From: Paraburkholderia heleia NBRC 101817
GTDB lineage: Bacteria > Pseudomonadota > Gammaproteobacteria > Burkholderiales > Burkholderiaceae
Direction of reading: 5' to 3'
Length of the DNA stretch: 64,000 bases
NCBI RefSeq assembly: GCF_000739775.1
Contig: NZ_BBJH01000040.1
Span: 1-64,000 of the forward strand
Position 1 is the stretch's first letter. Each line of letters begins with the position of its first letter. The notes beneath the pieces were generated by a model, which had not been told where the DNA came from, did not search any database, and saw only the letters and a list, made by a program, of their open reading frames with translations. Both the position numbers and the translations under genes were made by a program. Below are positions 33,952 to 41,794 of the stretch, piece by piece.

Positions 33952-35595
33952 ATGGATCGCGTTCTGGAAATCGTGCTGGATGTCGTGATTCCGGCAGCGC
34001 CGGATAGCAAAAGCGCAAAAGCCTCCGCCACGGGAACGGCGTCCAGGGCGCACGCCGACCCGGGCCCTTCGGAGCAGACTGCCAGCCTGTGCGCGGCTTT
34101 GCCGACGCTCGTGGCGCAACCCGAAGCGCGCGAGTGCGTGACGACGGTCGCCTTCGACCGCGGCGGCGTCCTTGGCGGGCTCGGCTGGCGCGTGGCGGTG
34201 GAATCGCACGGCGGCACGCAGCGCGTCCTCGTGTCGAGCCGGCGCGCTCATACGCCTGGGGTCACCGTGGTCGCACCGATCTTCGAGGCGGCGCTCGATG
34301 CGAACGGCGTCGCGCGTGCGCTCTTCGACGCCGCGCCCGAGCCGTTTCGCGAGGCGCTGGGCAGCGCGGACGATCTCGCTGCGTCGGCCACGCTCGTGGC
34401 GGCACGCAGCCGCTGGCAGTGGCCGCGCGACGGCATCGACGTGCTGCTCACATTCGACGAAGACTTGCAGGAGCCGGCAGCGCCGCAAGAACCGGCGGCT
34501 CGGGACGCTCGCGGCGCGGATGCGGCGCCCCCGCCCGAGTTGCACGAGTTGCGCGTGAGCGCGCCCTGGCCCGAAGGCGAGGACGAGCGGCCCATCGTCG
34601 ATGCGCTGTTTGCCTGTGCCGGCGACCTCGTCGCGGCACTGCCCGCATTCGTGCGCCTGACCGATGCCCTCGACCGCGCCGGCGCCGGCAGCGTGACCGG
34701 CGACGCCGAAGCCGTCAAGGCCGAAGCCGTGGACCTGGGCGGTGCGGTCACGGCCGAGGCCGCGCTCGTGGCGATCGGGCGCAACATCAGCGCGCAGTGG
34801 TTCGGCAATGACGCGGGCGTGCGCAACAGCACGAACGGCGAGTTCATCCATCAGATGCGCGTGTCGCAGCGGCGGCTGCGCACCGCCATGCGCATCTTCT
34901 CGCGCTGGTGCGACGAAACCTGGGAGGCGCGCATCGAGCCGGAGCTCAAATGGCTCGGCGGCCTGCTCGGCGATGCGCGCGACCGCGATGTCTTCGTCGA
35001 ATCGACGCTGCCGGCGCTCGCCGCGGCCGACGTCGAGCCGGGGCGCTGGGACGCGATTCGCGACGCGGCAAACGCGCAACGGCTCGCCGCGCGCGCGCGG
35101 CTGCGCGAGGCGCTGGCCTCGCAGCGCTACGCGCGGGCGGCGCTGGCGTGGCTCCAGTGGCTCGACTTGCTCGCGCGGCGCGCGCACGACGCCGGCAGCG
35201 CCGGGTTTTCGCTGCACCGCCACGCGAAGCGGCGTGTGCGGCGCTACTACGAGCGGCTCGCGAGCACGCAAAAGCTCACGGCCATCGACGAGGCGAGCCG
35301 TCATCGCGCGCGCATCAATGCGAAATATTTGCGCTACACGATCGAATTCTTCGCTACGCTCACGTCGCGCCGCACGCGCGTGGAGGTAGCGCGCGCGCTC
35401 GCGCGGCTGCAGAGCGTGCTCGGCGACGGCAACGACGCCGCAGTGGCCTTGCGCTATCTCGAGCGCATGGATGCCGAGCCGTATCAGCTTGGGTTCGCGC
35501 GCGGCTGGTGCGAGGCCGTCAAGCGCTATACGGCGAAGGAGGGCGAACGCCTGTTGCGCGAACTGGGCGAGCCGAAGGTGCCGCGCGGCGCGTGA
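33952..35595 (+). CDS. CYTH-like/CHAD domain protein (polyphosphate-associated)
   Basis: A 547-residue protein from ATG 33952 (GGAG at 33942-33945). The C-terminal part, about residues 265-540, is a CHAD domain: an all-helical, Arg/His-rich module that binds inorganic polyphosphate. Seen here are EFIHQMRVSQRRLRTAMRIF, GLLGDARDRDVF and a basic FSLHRHAKRRVRRYYERL. The N-terminal ~250 residues occupy the place of the CYTH/triphosphatase domain that often precedes CHAD, but the ExExK signature is not obvious, so catalytic activity there is doubtful. Close to ppk2. No signal peptide. Confidence 0.85.
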   Translation: MDRVLEIVLDVVIPAAPDSKSAKASATGTASRAHADPGPSEQTASLCAALPTLVAQPEARECVTTVAFDRGGVLGGLGWRVAVESHGGTQRVLVSSRRAHTPGVTVVAPIFEAALDANGVARALFDAAPEPFREALGSADDLAASATLVAARSRWQWPRDGIDVLLTFDEDLQEPAAPQEPAARDARGADAAPPPELHELRVSAPWPEGEDERPIVDALFACAGDLVAALPAFVRLTDALDRAGAGSVTGDAEAVKAEAVDLGGAVTAEAALVAIGRNISAQWFGNDAGVRNSTNGEFIHQMRVSQRRLRTAMRIFSRWCDETWEARIEPELKWLGGLLGDARDRDVFVESTLPALAAADVEPGRWDAIRDAANAQRLAARARLREALASQRYARAALAWLQWLDLLARRAHDAGSAGFSLHRHAKRRVRRYYERLASTQKLTAIDEASRHRARINAKYLRYTIEFFATLTSRRTRVEVARALARLQSVLGDGNDAAVALRYLERMDAEPYQLGFARGWCEAVKRYTAKEGERLLRELGEPKVPRGA

Positions 35596-35674
35596 CGCGT
35601 GTCTTTATAATCGGTGGCGGATTGACGAGCGCCGAACCCTCGCTTGCTTCGTCTTGTTCTGGCTTGCTTTGCGC

Positions 35675-36601
35675 ATGATGAATCCCACGAAACCTGACTC
35701 CCCGCCCGCCGGAGCCGGCCACGCCGGTGCCGGTTTCACTGATACATCGACACCTGCCGAAGCGCCGGAACTGGGTCTGGGCGGCTCGGTCTGGTTTCAG
35801 TCCGGCCAGCAGATGCTGGGTGGCGCGGCGCGCATCGCGCTGCTGGAAGCCATCCATGCAACCGGCTCGATCACTGGCGCTGCGAAAGCGGTCGGCATGA
35901 GCTACAAGGGCGCCTGGGACGCCATCGACGCCATGAACAATCTCGCGGGCGAGGCGCTCGTGGTGCGCGCGACGGGCGGCAAGGGCGGTGGCGGGACGAC
36001 GCTCACGCCGCGGGCGCTGCGGCTCGTCGACACGTTTCGCGTCATCGAGCAGGAGCATCGGCGCTTTCTCGAGCGTGCGGCGCATGCACTCGGGGCCGTT
36101 TCGGGCGAAGGCGGCGACGCACACGCTGGCGGGTTTGCGCGCGACCTCGCCGTGCTCGGCCGCTTCGCCATGCGCACGAGCGCGCGCAATCAGCTCTTTG
36201 GCACCGTCTCGGCGATCGTGCGGGGCGCGGTGAACGACGAGGTGTCGATCGCGCTGCCAGGCGGCGCAGTCGTCGTGGCCACGACCACACACGAGAGCGC
36301 CGAAGCGCTCGGGCTTGCCACGGGCGCGCCCGTGGTGGCGCTCGTGAAGGCGACGTCGGTCGTGCTGGTCGCGAGCGCGGCGGATGCGGCGCGGCTTTCG
36401 GCGCGCAACCGGCTGAGCGGGACGATCGAGGTGGTGCGGCGCGGCGCCGTGAACGCCGAAGTGACGCTCGCGCTGGCGGGCGGCACCGTGATCGCCGCGA
36501 TCGTGACCGAAGGGAGCGTGGACGCGCTGGGATTCGCCGCAGGGCAAGCGGCGACGGCCGTGTTCAAGGCTTCGAGCGTGCTGCTAGGCGTGGCCGGTTG
36601 A
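35675..36601 (+). CDS. modE: ModE-type molybdate-responsive regulator
   Basis: A 308-residue regulator from the first of two adjacent ATGs (35675, 35678). The N-terminal half has the LysR-like winged helix of ModE (RIALLEAIHATGSITGAAKA, then YKGAWDAIDAMNNLAG). The C-terminal half has two Mop/TOBE domains in tandem, SARNQLFGTVSAIVRGAVND and SARNRLSGTIEVVRRGAVNA, that bind molybdate. ModE represses molybdate transport genes when molybdate is present. No modABC genes are within the window. It begins 79 bp after the CHAD gene, with no terminator between. Confidence 0.93.
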   Translation: MMNPTKPDSPPAGAGHAGAGFTDTSTPAEAPELGLGGSVWFQSGQQMLGGAARIALLEAIHATGSITGAAKAVGMSYKGAWDAIDAMNNLAGEALVVRATGGKGGGGTTLTPRALRLVDTFRVIEQEHRRFLERAAHALGAVSGEGGDAHAGGFARDLAVLGRFAMRTSARNQLFGTVSAIVRGAVNDEVSIALPGGAVVVATTTHESAEALGLATGAPVVALVKATSVVLVASAADAARLSARNRLSGTIEVVRRGAVNAEVTLALAGGTVIAAIVTEGSVDALGFAAGQAATAVFKASSVLLGVAG

Positions 36602-36636
36602 GCGGCGCGCGGCGGGGGACCGCCAGTCAGGCGGGC

Positions 36637-37338
36637 TCAGGCGTGGCGCTGCGCGGGCTGCGTGAGGCCGTTGCGGGTTTGCGAGACGGGCGCGACTGGC
36701 GCGCGGTTGGTGCGGTTGGCCTTCCATTTGGCGCGCACGTAGGGCCGGTCGTGACCCGAAACCGTGAGCGCGATGTTCGTGACCCAGCGATGCGTGGGCA
36801 CATGGACGTTGTGCAACGCGACAGTCAGCGCCGTGAGGCTCAGCGCGACGAGCGCCGCCGAAATTCGCCGGGCCTGCGCCTGCCACCAGTAGCGCGCAAA
36901 TACGAGTGCGGTGAGCGCCCCGACCACACAGCCCGTGACGGCCTCGGAAGGCGAGTGAGCGTCGAGCACCACGCGCGAGAGCGCGACCGCGAGCCCCACT
37001 GCGAGGCCGATGGTCACGCCTGCGGCGCGCACGAAGGACGGCGCGCCTTGCAGCATCAGGAAAAACGCGACGGGATAGACGGCCGTGGACAGCATGGCGT
37101 GGCCGCTGATACCCGTGAAATCCAGTTCTCTTACACCGACGCCCCAGCCGAGAAACGCGATCTTGGTGAGCGTCACCAGGCCGATCGCCAGACCGAGCAC
37201 CAGCACCCAGCTCGCCGCCATGCGCCACGAGTAGCCGACCATCAGCCACAGCGCGATCGCCAACGCGAGCGGCAGGGTGAGGCCTGCGCCGCCGAGGTTG
37301 GTAATCGAGTACCAAAGGTGAATGGGCAAATCTGGCAT
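36637..37338 (-). CDS. PAP2-family membrane phosphatase
   Basis: A 233-residue membrane protein from ATG 37338; an in-frame ATG at 37401 would add 21 non-hydrophobic residues and is less likely. Six hydrophobic segments alternate with the PAP2 motifs: the GISGHAMLSTAVYPVAF region (SGH motif) and SRVVLDAHSPSEAVTG (SR...H...D-like motif). PAP2 enzymes dephosphorylate lipid phosphates such as undecaprenyl pyrophosphate or phosphatidic acid. The C-terminal ~35 residues are basic and disordered. Confidence 0.85.
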   Translation of the reverse strand: MPDLPIHLWYSITNLGGAGLTLPLALAIALWLMVGYSWRMAASWVLVLGLAIGLVTLTKIAFLGWGVGVRELDFTGISGHAMLSTAVYPVAFFLMLQGAPSFVRAAGVTIGLAVGLAVALSRVVLDAHSPSEAVTGCVVGALTALVFARYWWQAQARRISAALVALSLTALTVALHNVHVPTHRWVTNIALTVSGHDRPYVRAKWKANRTNRAPVAPVSQTRNGLTQPAQRHA

Positions 37339-37501
37339 GAGTCCGCGCTGCCGGCTGTCTGAAGAGGATCCTGAGGTTGCAGGGGCCAAGCCCTGCTTCA
37401 TGGCGACTTAACGCGCGAGCCGGCTGGCTGGCCGACACGCGTGTGAGACAAGCATCCAGTATAGCTGCGTCGCATAGACCCCGGGCGTGCCTCATGGAAC
37501 G

Positions 37502-37534
37502 CACACGCAGAACTCACACGCAGAACTCACACGC
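37502..37534. repeat. 13-bp tandem repeat
   Basis: CACACGCAGAACT occurs twice in a row (37502-37527), with a partial third copy CACACGC, between the PAP2 and esterase genes. Confidence 0.75.
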
Positions 37535-37581
37535 GGGCGTAATCGAATCGCTCCGATCTGCAGCGTCATCCAAATGATGTT

Positions 37582-37598
37582 ATTGTGCGTTGCACAAT
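37582..37598. promoter_or_regulatory. perfect palindrome, candidate operator of the esterase gene
   Basis: ATTGTGC-GTT-GCACAAT, 54 bases upstream of the esterase ATG. The TGC...GCA half-sites recall sites described for polyhydroxybutyrate regulators of the PhaR/PhbF type, and the downstream gene is of the PHB-depolymerase family. The link is inference. Confidence 0.5.
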
Positions 37599-37651
37599 GA
37601 CGGATCGCGGCAAAACGCCACGATGTGTCAGACCCTTTTATGAGGCCATAG

Positions 37652-38830
37652 ATGACGAAAAATCTGACGAAGCTATGGGCAGGTGGCATGCGACGTCTGC
37701 TCGCCATCCAGACCCGGGCGGCGCGCGACGCCCTGAAAGGCGCGCGCATCGATACGCCCCGGCCGCAGGCAATCTGGCGCGCCGCTCAGGCCGCAGCCGG
37801 GCAGGCGGCCAGGCACGTCGCACCGGCGCACGCGAGCGGCGCGCCGGTGCGCGAGTCGCGCGTGGGTCCGCGCGCGGCCGCCTGGGCCGCGGGCGAATGG
37901 CACCGCGCGGAGCACCTTGTACCGGCGAACGACCAGCATGTCGGGCGCTCGCTTCCTTACGGGCTTTATCTGCCGCCGGGGCGCAAGACGGCGGGCATGC
38001 CGCTCGTCGTGATGCTGCACGGCTGCAAGCAGTCGATGGACTCCTTCGCCGAAGGCACCCGCATGAACCTGCTCGCCGACCGCCATGGCTTCGCGGTGCT
38101 GTATCCCGAGCAGTCGGAACGCGCGCACCCGCACCAATGCTGGCACTGGTACGACGCGCGCGATGCGGCGGGCGGCGGCGAAGCGGCATCCATCGTTTCG
38201 CTGATCGATACGCTCGTCGAGGAGCACGGCTTCGACCGTTCGCGCGTCTATCTGGCGGGTCTGTCGGCGGGAGCGGGGCTCGCGATGCTGCTCGCAGTGC
38301 GCTCGCCCAGCCGTTTCGCCGCCATCGCACTGCATTCCGGCCCTGCTTTCGGTGAAGCGCGTTCTGGCGTGACGGCGCTCGATGTGATGCGGCGCGGCGT
38401 GCACCACGATCCGGTGGCGCTGGTCGATACCCAATTGGGCGCGCGCATTCACCCGGGCATGCCGGCGATCGTCGTGCAGGGCGACGCGGACACCGTCGTC
38501 GCGCCGGTCAACGCGGAACAGCTCGCGCTGCAACTGCTGCGCCTGAACGGTCTTGCGGATACGCGTGGCGTGCGTCAGGGCGTCGTGTCGCGCGAGACCT
38601 TCAAGGACGGCTATCGCGAGCAGGATTACGAACTGGACGGCGCGAGCGTCGTGCGGCTGTGCCGCGTAGCGGACCTCGACCACGCCTGGAGCGGCGGCGA
38701 CGACACCGTACCGTTCCATTCCTCGACGGGACCGGACGCGAGCACGCTGATCTGGAACTTTTTCGAGGCTCATCGCCGCGAGGCCTTCGACGAGGCCTAC
38801 GACGCCGAATTGACACAGGACGTTGGTTAA
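37652..38830 (+). CDS. PHB depolymerase-family esterase
   Basis: A 392-residue alpha/beta-hydrolase of the LpqC/PHB-depolymerase family. The catalytic elbow GLSAGAGLAMLL has Ser205. The oxyanion region is PLVVMLHGCKQSMDSFAEGT, a later Asp is in VVQGDADTVVAPVN, and a His in ADLDHAWSGGD. ATG 37652 follows GAGG at seven bases. No signal peptide is evident: the N-terminus is basic, with residues 1-100 of low conservation, so it may act on intracellular polymer. Related proteins are also feruloyl or acetylxylan esterases, so substrate is uncertain. Confidence 0.88.
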   Translation: MTKNLTKLWAGGMRRLLAIQTRAARDALKGARIDTPRPQAIWRAAQAAAGQAARHVAPAHASGAPVRESRVGPRAAAWAAGEWHRAEHLVPANDQHVGRSLPYGLYLPPGRKTAGMPLVVMLHGCKQSMDSFAEGTRMNLLADRHGFAVLYPEQSERAHPHQCWHWYDARDAAGGGEAASIVSLIDTLVEEHGFDRSRVYLAGLSAGAGLAMLLAVRSPSRFAAIALHSGPAFGEARSGVTALDVMRRGVHHDPVALVDTQLGARIHPGMPAIVVQGDADTVVAPVNAEQLALQLLRLNGLADTRGVRQGVVSRETFKDGYREQDYELDGASVVRLCRVADLDHAWSGGDDTVPFHSSTGPDASTLIWNFFEAHRREAFDEAYDAELTQDVG

Positions 38831-38853
38831 ACGCGACTACGGGCAACTTAGGT

Positions 38854-38883
38854 GTTTACCCTTAACAGGGTTTACCCTATAAT
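38854..38883 (+). promoter_or_regulatory. strong sigma70-type promoter with direct repeats
   Basis: TTTACC (38855-38860), a 17-base spacer and a perfect TATAAT (38878-38883). GTTTACCCT occurs twice, at 38854 and 38870, exactly 16 bases apart and covering both promoter boxes. An inverted repeat ACCCT-TAAC-AGGGT lies within. It drives the small gene at 38932. Confidence 0.8.
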
Positions 38884-38931
38884 CGGCTTATTCGATTCGC
38901 GGGCACGTGCCCGTCAAAGAAGGGCCAAATC

Positions 38932-39111
38932 ATGTACCTGCTCAGCCGTCTTTTCCTGTTCCTCTCCGAAACCGCCGAAGCTCGCCGTCAGCAGCGCGAG
39001 GAAGCGTATCTCGCGCAGTCCGTCGACATCTACGATCTCGAGTTCCGCATGCGCAAGATGGATCGCGAGAAGGCCACGCGCCACCCGTCGTGGATGAACC
39101 ACTACGGCTAA
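38932..39111 (+). CDS. small DUF3563-like protein
   Basis: A 59-residue protein, MYLLSRLFLFLSETAEARRQ followed by QREEAYLAQSVDIYDLEFRM and a tail ending PSWMNHYG. The central Arg/Glu-rich helix with EAYLAQS..DLE.RMR resembles the short DUF3563 proteins of Burkholderia, which have no known function. It is real on three grounds: a textbook promoter 50 bases upstream, its own ribosome-binding region (AAGGG) and an intrinsic terminator 41 bases after the stop. It stands alone, so it is an independently and probably highly expressed transcript. Confidence 0.8.
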   Translation: MYLLSRLFLFLSETAEARRQQREEAYLAQSVDIYDLEFRMRKMDREKATRHPSWMNHYG

Positions 39112-39151
39112 GCAGGAATGCTGTGCCCCGCTCACGGGGCAGAACGAAATG

Positions 39152-39176
39152 AAAACGGCGCCGAGGCGCCGTTTTT
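39152..39176. terminator. bidirectional intrinsic terminator
   Basis: Stem ACGGCGCC / GGCGCCGT (39155-39172) flanked by AAAA and TTTTT, between the DUF3563-like gene and the convergent BPSS1780-family gene. Confidence 0.9.
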
Positions 39177-39207
39177 GCGTACTGTGCGTGAACGGCTGCC
39201 GCGCCGT

Positions 39208-40011
39208 TCAGCGGCCCGAGTCCGGCATCTCGGCGGCCTGCTTTTCCTGCACGCCGAAGCAGCCGCGGTACGTTGCGTAGAACGAGCAATAGAGCATCGT
39301 CGTCACGATGATGAGCGCGGGCATCAGGATCGCCACCGTGAAGTCGCCCGCGCCGAGCGTGCGCAGAAGCGTCGACAGGCCGATCGATACGACCGTCGAG
39401 ACCGCGAACCACAGCGCCCCGTACACCGTGAATGCGCCCTTGTTGCGCCAGCAGCTCACAATGCTGAAGAACATGGCCTTCACGGGCGGCACGTCGTGCC
39501 ATGCCGTGAGCACGGGCGCGAACCAGAACAGCATCGACACCGGCACGTAGCAGAGCAGCGAAGCAAGCACCGCAAGCGGCACGTCGCTGCTGGCGAGCGC
39601 CTGCGCATCGAGGTCGCCGCCGATCGTCATCAGCTGCAATAGCGCGCCGCCGTCCACGAACGCAGACGCGGCCAGCACCAGCAACATCGCCACCACGTAA
39701 ATCGCCCCGAGCACGAGCAGGTGCTTCGCCACGACGTTGCCGTACGAACGAAAGCCGTCGATCAGAATGGTCGGGAACACCGGTTTGCCCGCGATCGTGT
39801 CGCGGCACGCCGCCATGAAGCCGACCGCCACGCCGGGCACGAACAGCAGCGGCAGCACGCCGCCGATCACGGGGATGGCGGAAATCAGCGTCATCGCCAG
39901 CAAATAGGCGAAAAACAGCGTGAGAAACGCGAGCGGATTGCGGCGGAACAGCCAGATACCCTGGCGGAACCAGACGTAGCCCGTCTTCGCGGGGACTTCA
40001 ATTAGTTGCAT
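39208..40011 (-). CDS. BPSS1780-family membrane protein
   Basis: A 267-residue polytopic membrane protein of the BPSS1780 family. It starts MQLIEVPAKTGYVWFRQGIW, a typical opening, and has about six hydrophobic segments (e.g. FLTLFFAYLLAMTLISAIPV and LVLGAIYVVAMLLVLAAS). The amphipathic GIWLFRRNPLAFL near residue 20 is conserved in the family. Function unknown. Its start overlaps the end of thrB by 10 bp, so the two are translationally coupled. Confidence 0.88.
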   Translation of the reverse strand: MQLIEVPAKTGYVWFRQGIWLFRRNPLAFLTLFFAYLLAMTLISAIPVIGGVLPLLFVPGVAVGFMAACRDTIAGKPVFPTILIDGFRSYGNVVAKHLLVLGAIYVVAMLLVLAASAFVDGGALLQLMTIGGDLDAQALASSDVPLAVLASLLCYVPVSMLFWFAPVLTAWHDVPPVKAMFFSIVSCWRNKGAFTVYGALWFAVSTVVSIGLSTLLRTLGAGDFTVAILMPALIIVTTMLYCSFYATYRGCFGVQEKQAAEMPDSGR

Positions 40012-41009
40012 GGGCGGTGTGGCAAGGCGTGATGGGAGCCGGCCTCGCTGCCGGCGAGGCGCTCGCGCAGGATGCGCTCGAAGTGGCCGGGATCGTGCGG
40101 CTTGAGCAGTTCGGCCGAGCGCGGCAGGTGGAAATCATACAGGCGCGAGACCCAGAAGCGGTACGCGCCTGCGCGCAGCATGTCCATCCAGTGCCGCGTT
40201 TCCTCGGGCGTGAATGGGCGCACGGTCTGGTAGGCGCGCAACAGCGCGTCGGCGCGCGCCGTGTCGAGCTTGCCCGTGGCGAGGTCGACGCACCAGTCGT
40301 TCACGGTCACGGCCACGTCGAAGAGCCACTTGTCGCAGCCGGCGAAATAAAAGTCGAAAAAGCCGCCCAGCCGGACTTCGTGGCCTGGCGCCGGGTGCGA
40401 GTGCGCGAACATCGCGTTGTCGCGGAACAGGTCGCAATGGCACGGACCGCCCGGCAGCGCCGCGTAGTCGGCCGAGCCGAAGAATGCGCGCTGGTGGTCG
40501 AGTTCGCTCGTGAGGAGCGTGCGCTGGGCGTCGGCGAGAAACGGCAGCACCGTCGGCACCGTTTCTTCCCACCACGAAAGGCTGCGCAGATTCGGCTGGT
40601 CGCCGCGGTAGTCGCGGCCCGCCAGGTGCATGCGCGCGAGCATCTGGCCCACTTCCGCGCAGTGCTCCACGCCGGGCGCGAGTTCGGGCTTGCCTTCGAG
40701 CTTCGAGACGATGGCCGCGGGCTTGCCGTGCAGCAGTCCAAAAAGCGCGCCGTCCCGGCGCGGCATGGGGTCGGGTACCGGCACGCGATGCGAGGCGAGG
40801 TGCCGCATCAGGTCGAGGTAGAACGGCAGCTGCTCGGCCGTCAGCTTTTCGAAGATAGTCAGGACGTATTCGCCGCGCGTCGTCGTCAGGAAGAAGTTGC
40901 TGTTCTCGATGCCGGACTGGATGCCGCGAAATTCGACGACATCGCCGAGATCGTAGTCGCGCAGCCATTGGGCAAGCGCTTGGTCGGTGACAGCGGTGAA
41001 GACGGCCAT
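40002..41009 (-). CDS. thrB: homoserine kinase ThrB (APH-fold type)
   Basis: This enzyme phosphorylates homoserine in threonine synthesis. The 335-residue protein is of the aminoglycoside-phosphotransferase-fold type found in beta-proteobacteria and Pseudomonas, not the GHMP type of E. coli. It starts MAVFTAVTDQALAQWLRDYD, has IQSGIENSNFFLTTTRGEYV, the catalytic loop GPCHCDLFRDNAMF (His/Asp, Brenner-type) and GFFDFYFAGCDKWLFDVAV with the metal Asp. Gene order thrB / DUF2782-like / polA (nearby) matches that in Pseudomonas. Confidence 0.94.
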   Translation of the reverse strand: MAVFTAVTDQALAQWLRDYDLGDVVEFRGIQSGIENSNFFLTTTRGEYVLTIFEKLTAEQLPFYLDLMRHLASHRVPVPDPMPRRDGALFGLLHGKPAAIVSKLEGKPELAPGVEHCAEVGQMLARMHLAGRDYRGDQPNLRSLSWWEETVPTVLPFLADAQRTLLTSELDHQRAFFGSADYAALPGGPCHCDLFRDNAMFAHSHPAPGHEVRLGGFFDFYFAGCDKWLFDVAVTVNDWCVDLATGKLDTARADALLRAYQTVRPFTPEETRHWMDMLRAGAYRFWVSRLYDFHLPRSAELLKPHDPGHFERILRERLAGSEAGSHHALPHRPCN

Positions 41010-41182
41010 GCAAGAAGGTCGGTTGATTGGTAATGGCGGGTCGGCGAACGCTGCGAGGTGCTGCCCGAGGGGCTTGCAGGCGTGTCCGGCTCAGGTGCGA
41101 TGTCGGCGACCCGGCTTATGGGGCGGCGCACATGGCGGTGGCGTGCGCATGCCCCAAAACGGCATGCGCACGCCCGGATGGC

Positions 41183-41590
41183 TCAGTAATGCAGGTTGAT
41201 CGACGGCAGGCGCGTGCTGGCCTGGCCGTTGTTGCGAACTTGCGGCGAGGTGTCGGGGTTCGCGCTCATCGTGTAGCGCGTGCCGAAGTTCGAATGCACG
41301 TTGATTTCGACGGGCTTGCCCTTGTCGCGGAACTCGGTGATTTCGGTGCCGTTCGGGCTCACTTCGTGATAGCTGGGCACGCGCGGCACGTCGTTGATGT
41401 TGACCTTCGAGGTGACGCGTGCGGCCGGCTGGTTGTTGATCGCGGCCAGATCGGGCAGGCCCGCGCGTTCGTTCTCGGACTGCGCGGATTGTGCCTCGAC
41501 GGCGGTCTTTGCGTCGTCGGCCGGCGCGGCCATGGCGACCCCGCTGAAAGCGAACGTCACTGCGGCGACGGCAAGAAGGTGCGACTTCAT
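41183..41590 (-). CDS. DUF2782-like periplasmic protein
   Basis: A 135-residue protein from ATG 41590. Residues 1-21 (KSHLLAVAAVTFAFSGVAMA) form a clear signal peptide with an A-A cleavage region. The mature part contains NGTEITEFRDKGKPVEINVH followed by GTRYTMS, which resembles the short DUF2782 repeat-like fold seen next to polA and thrB in other proteobacteria. Function unknown. An open frame upstream to 42019 is antisense to amn and is not the start. Confidence 0.75.
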   Translation of the reverse strand: MKSHLLAVAAVTFAFSGVAMAAPADDAKTAVEAQSAQSENERAGLPDLAAINNQPAARVTSKVNINDVPRVPSYHEVSPNGTEITEFRDKGKPVEINVHSNFGTRYTMSANPDTSPQVRNNGQASTRLPSINLHY

Positions 41591-41794
41591 GGTCTTTCTC
41601 CGATGGGATGCCCCAATTCTAGCAAATCCGGGCGCTTCGCCCCATGTCGCGCAGGCGCTGCGGCCCGCGCCCGGCGGGCCGCGCGCGGCGCCCGCAGCCG
41701 GTGCTGCAAAAGCCCTGGGCGCGGCGAGGTTCGTCGCCGGAAAGTCGCACCTTCCGTGGTAATGTGGACCCATCAAACGGAGAGGCGAACGAAG

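Noticed and set aside
33492..34217. A 241-codon minus-strand frame containing the DUF465 protein
   Set aside because: Only the last 72 codons match a family and have a ribosome-binding site; the rest runs antisense through the CHAD gene start.
35606..35611. TATAAT just after the CHAD gene as a modE promoter
   Set aside because: No -35 at a usable distance; a chance match is likely.
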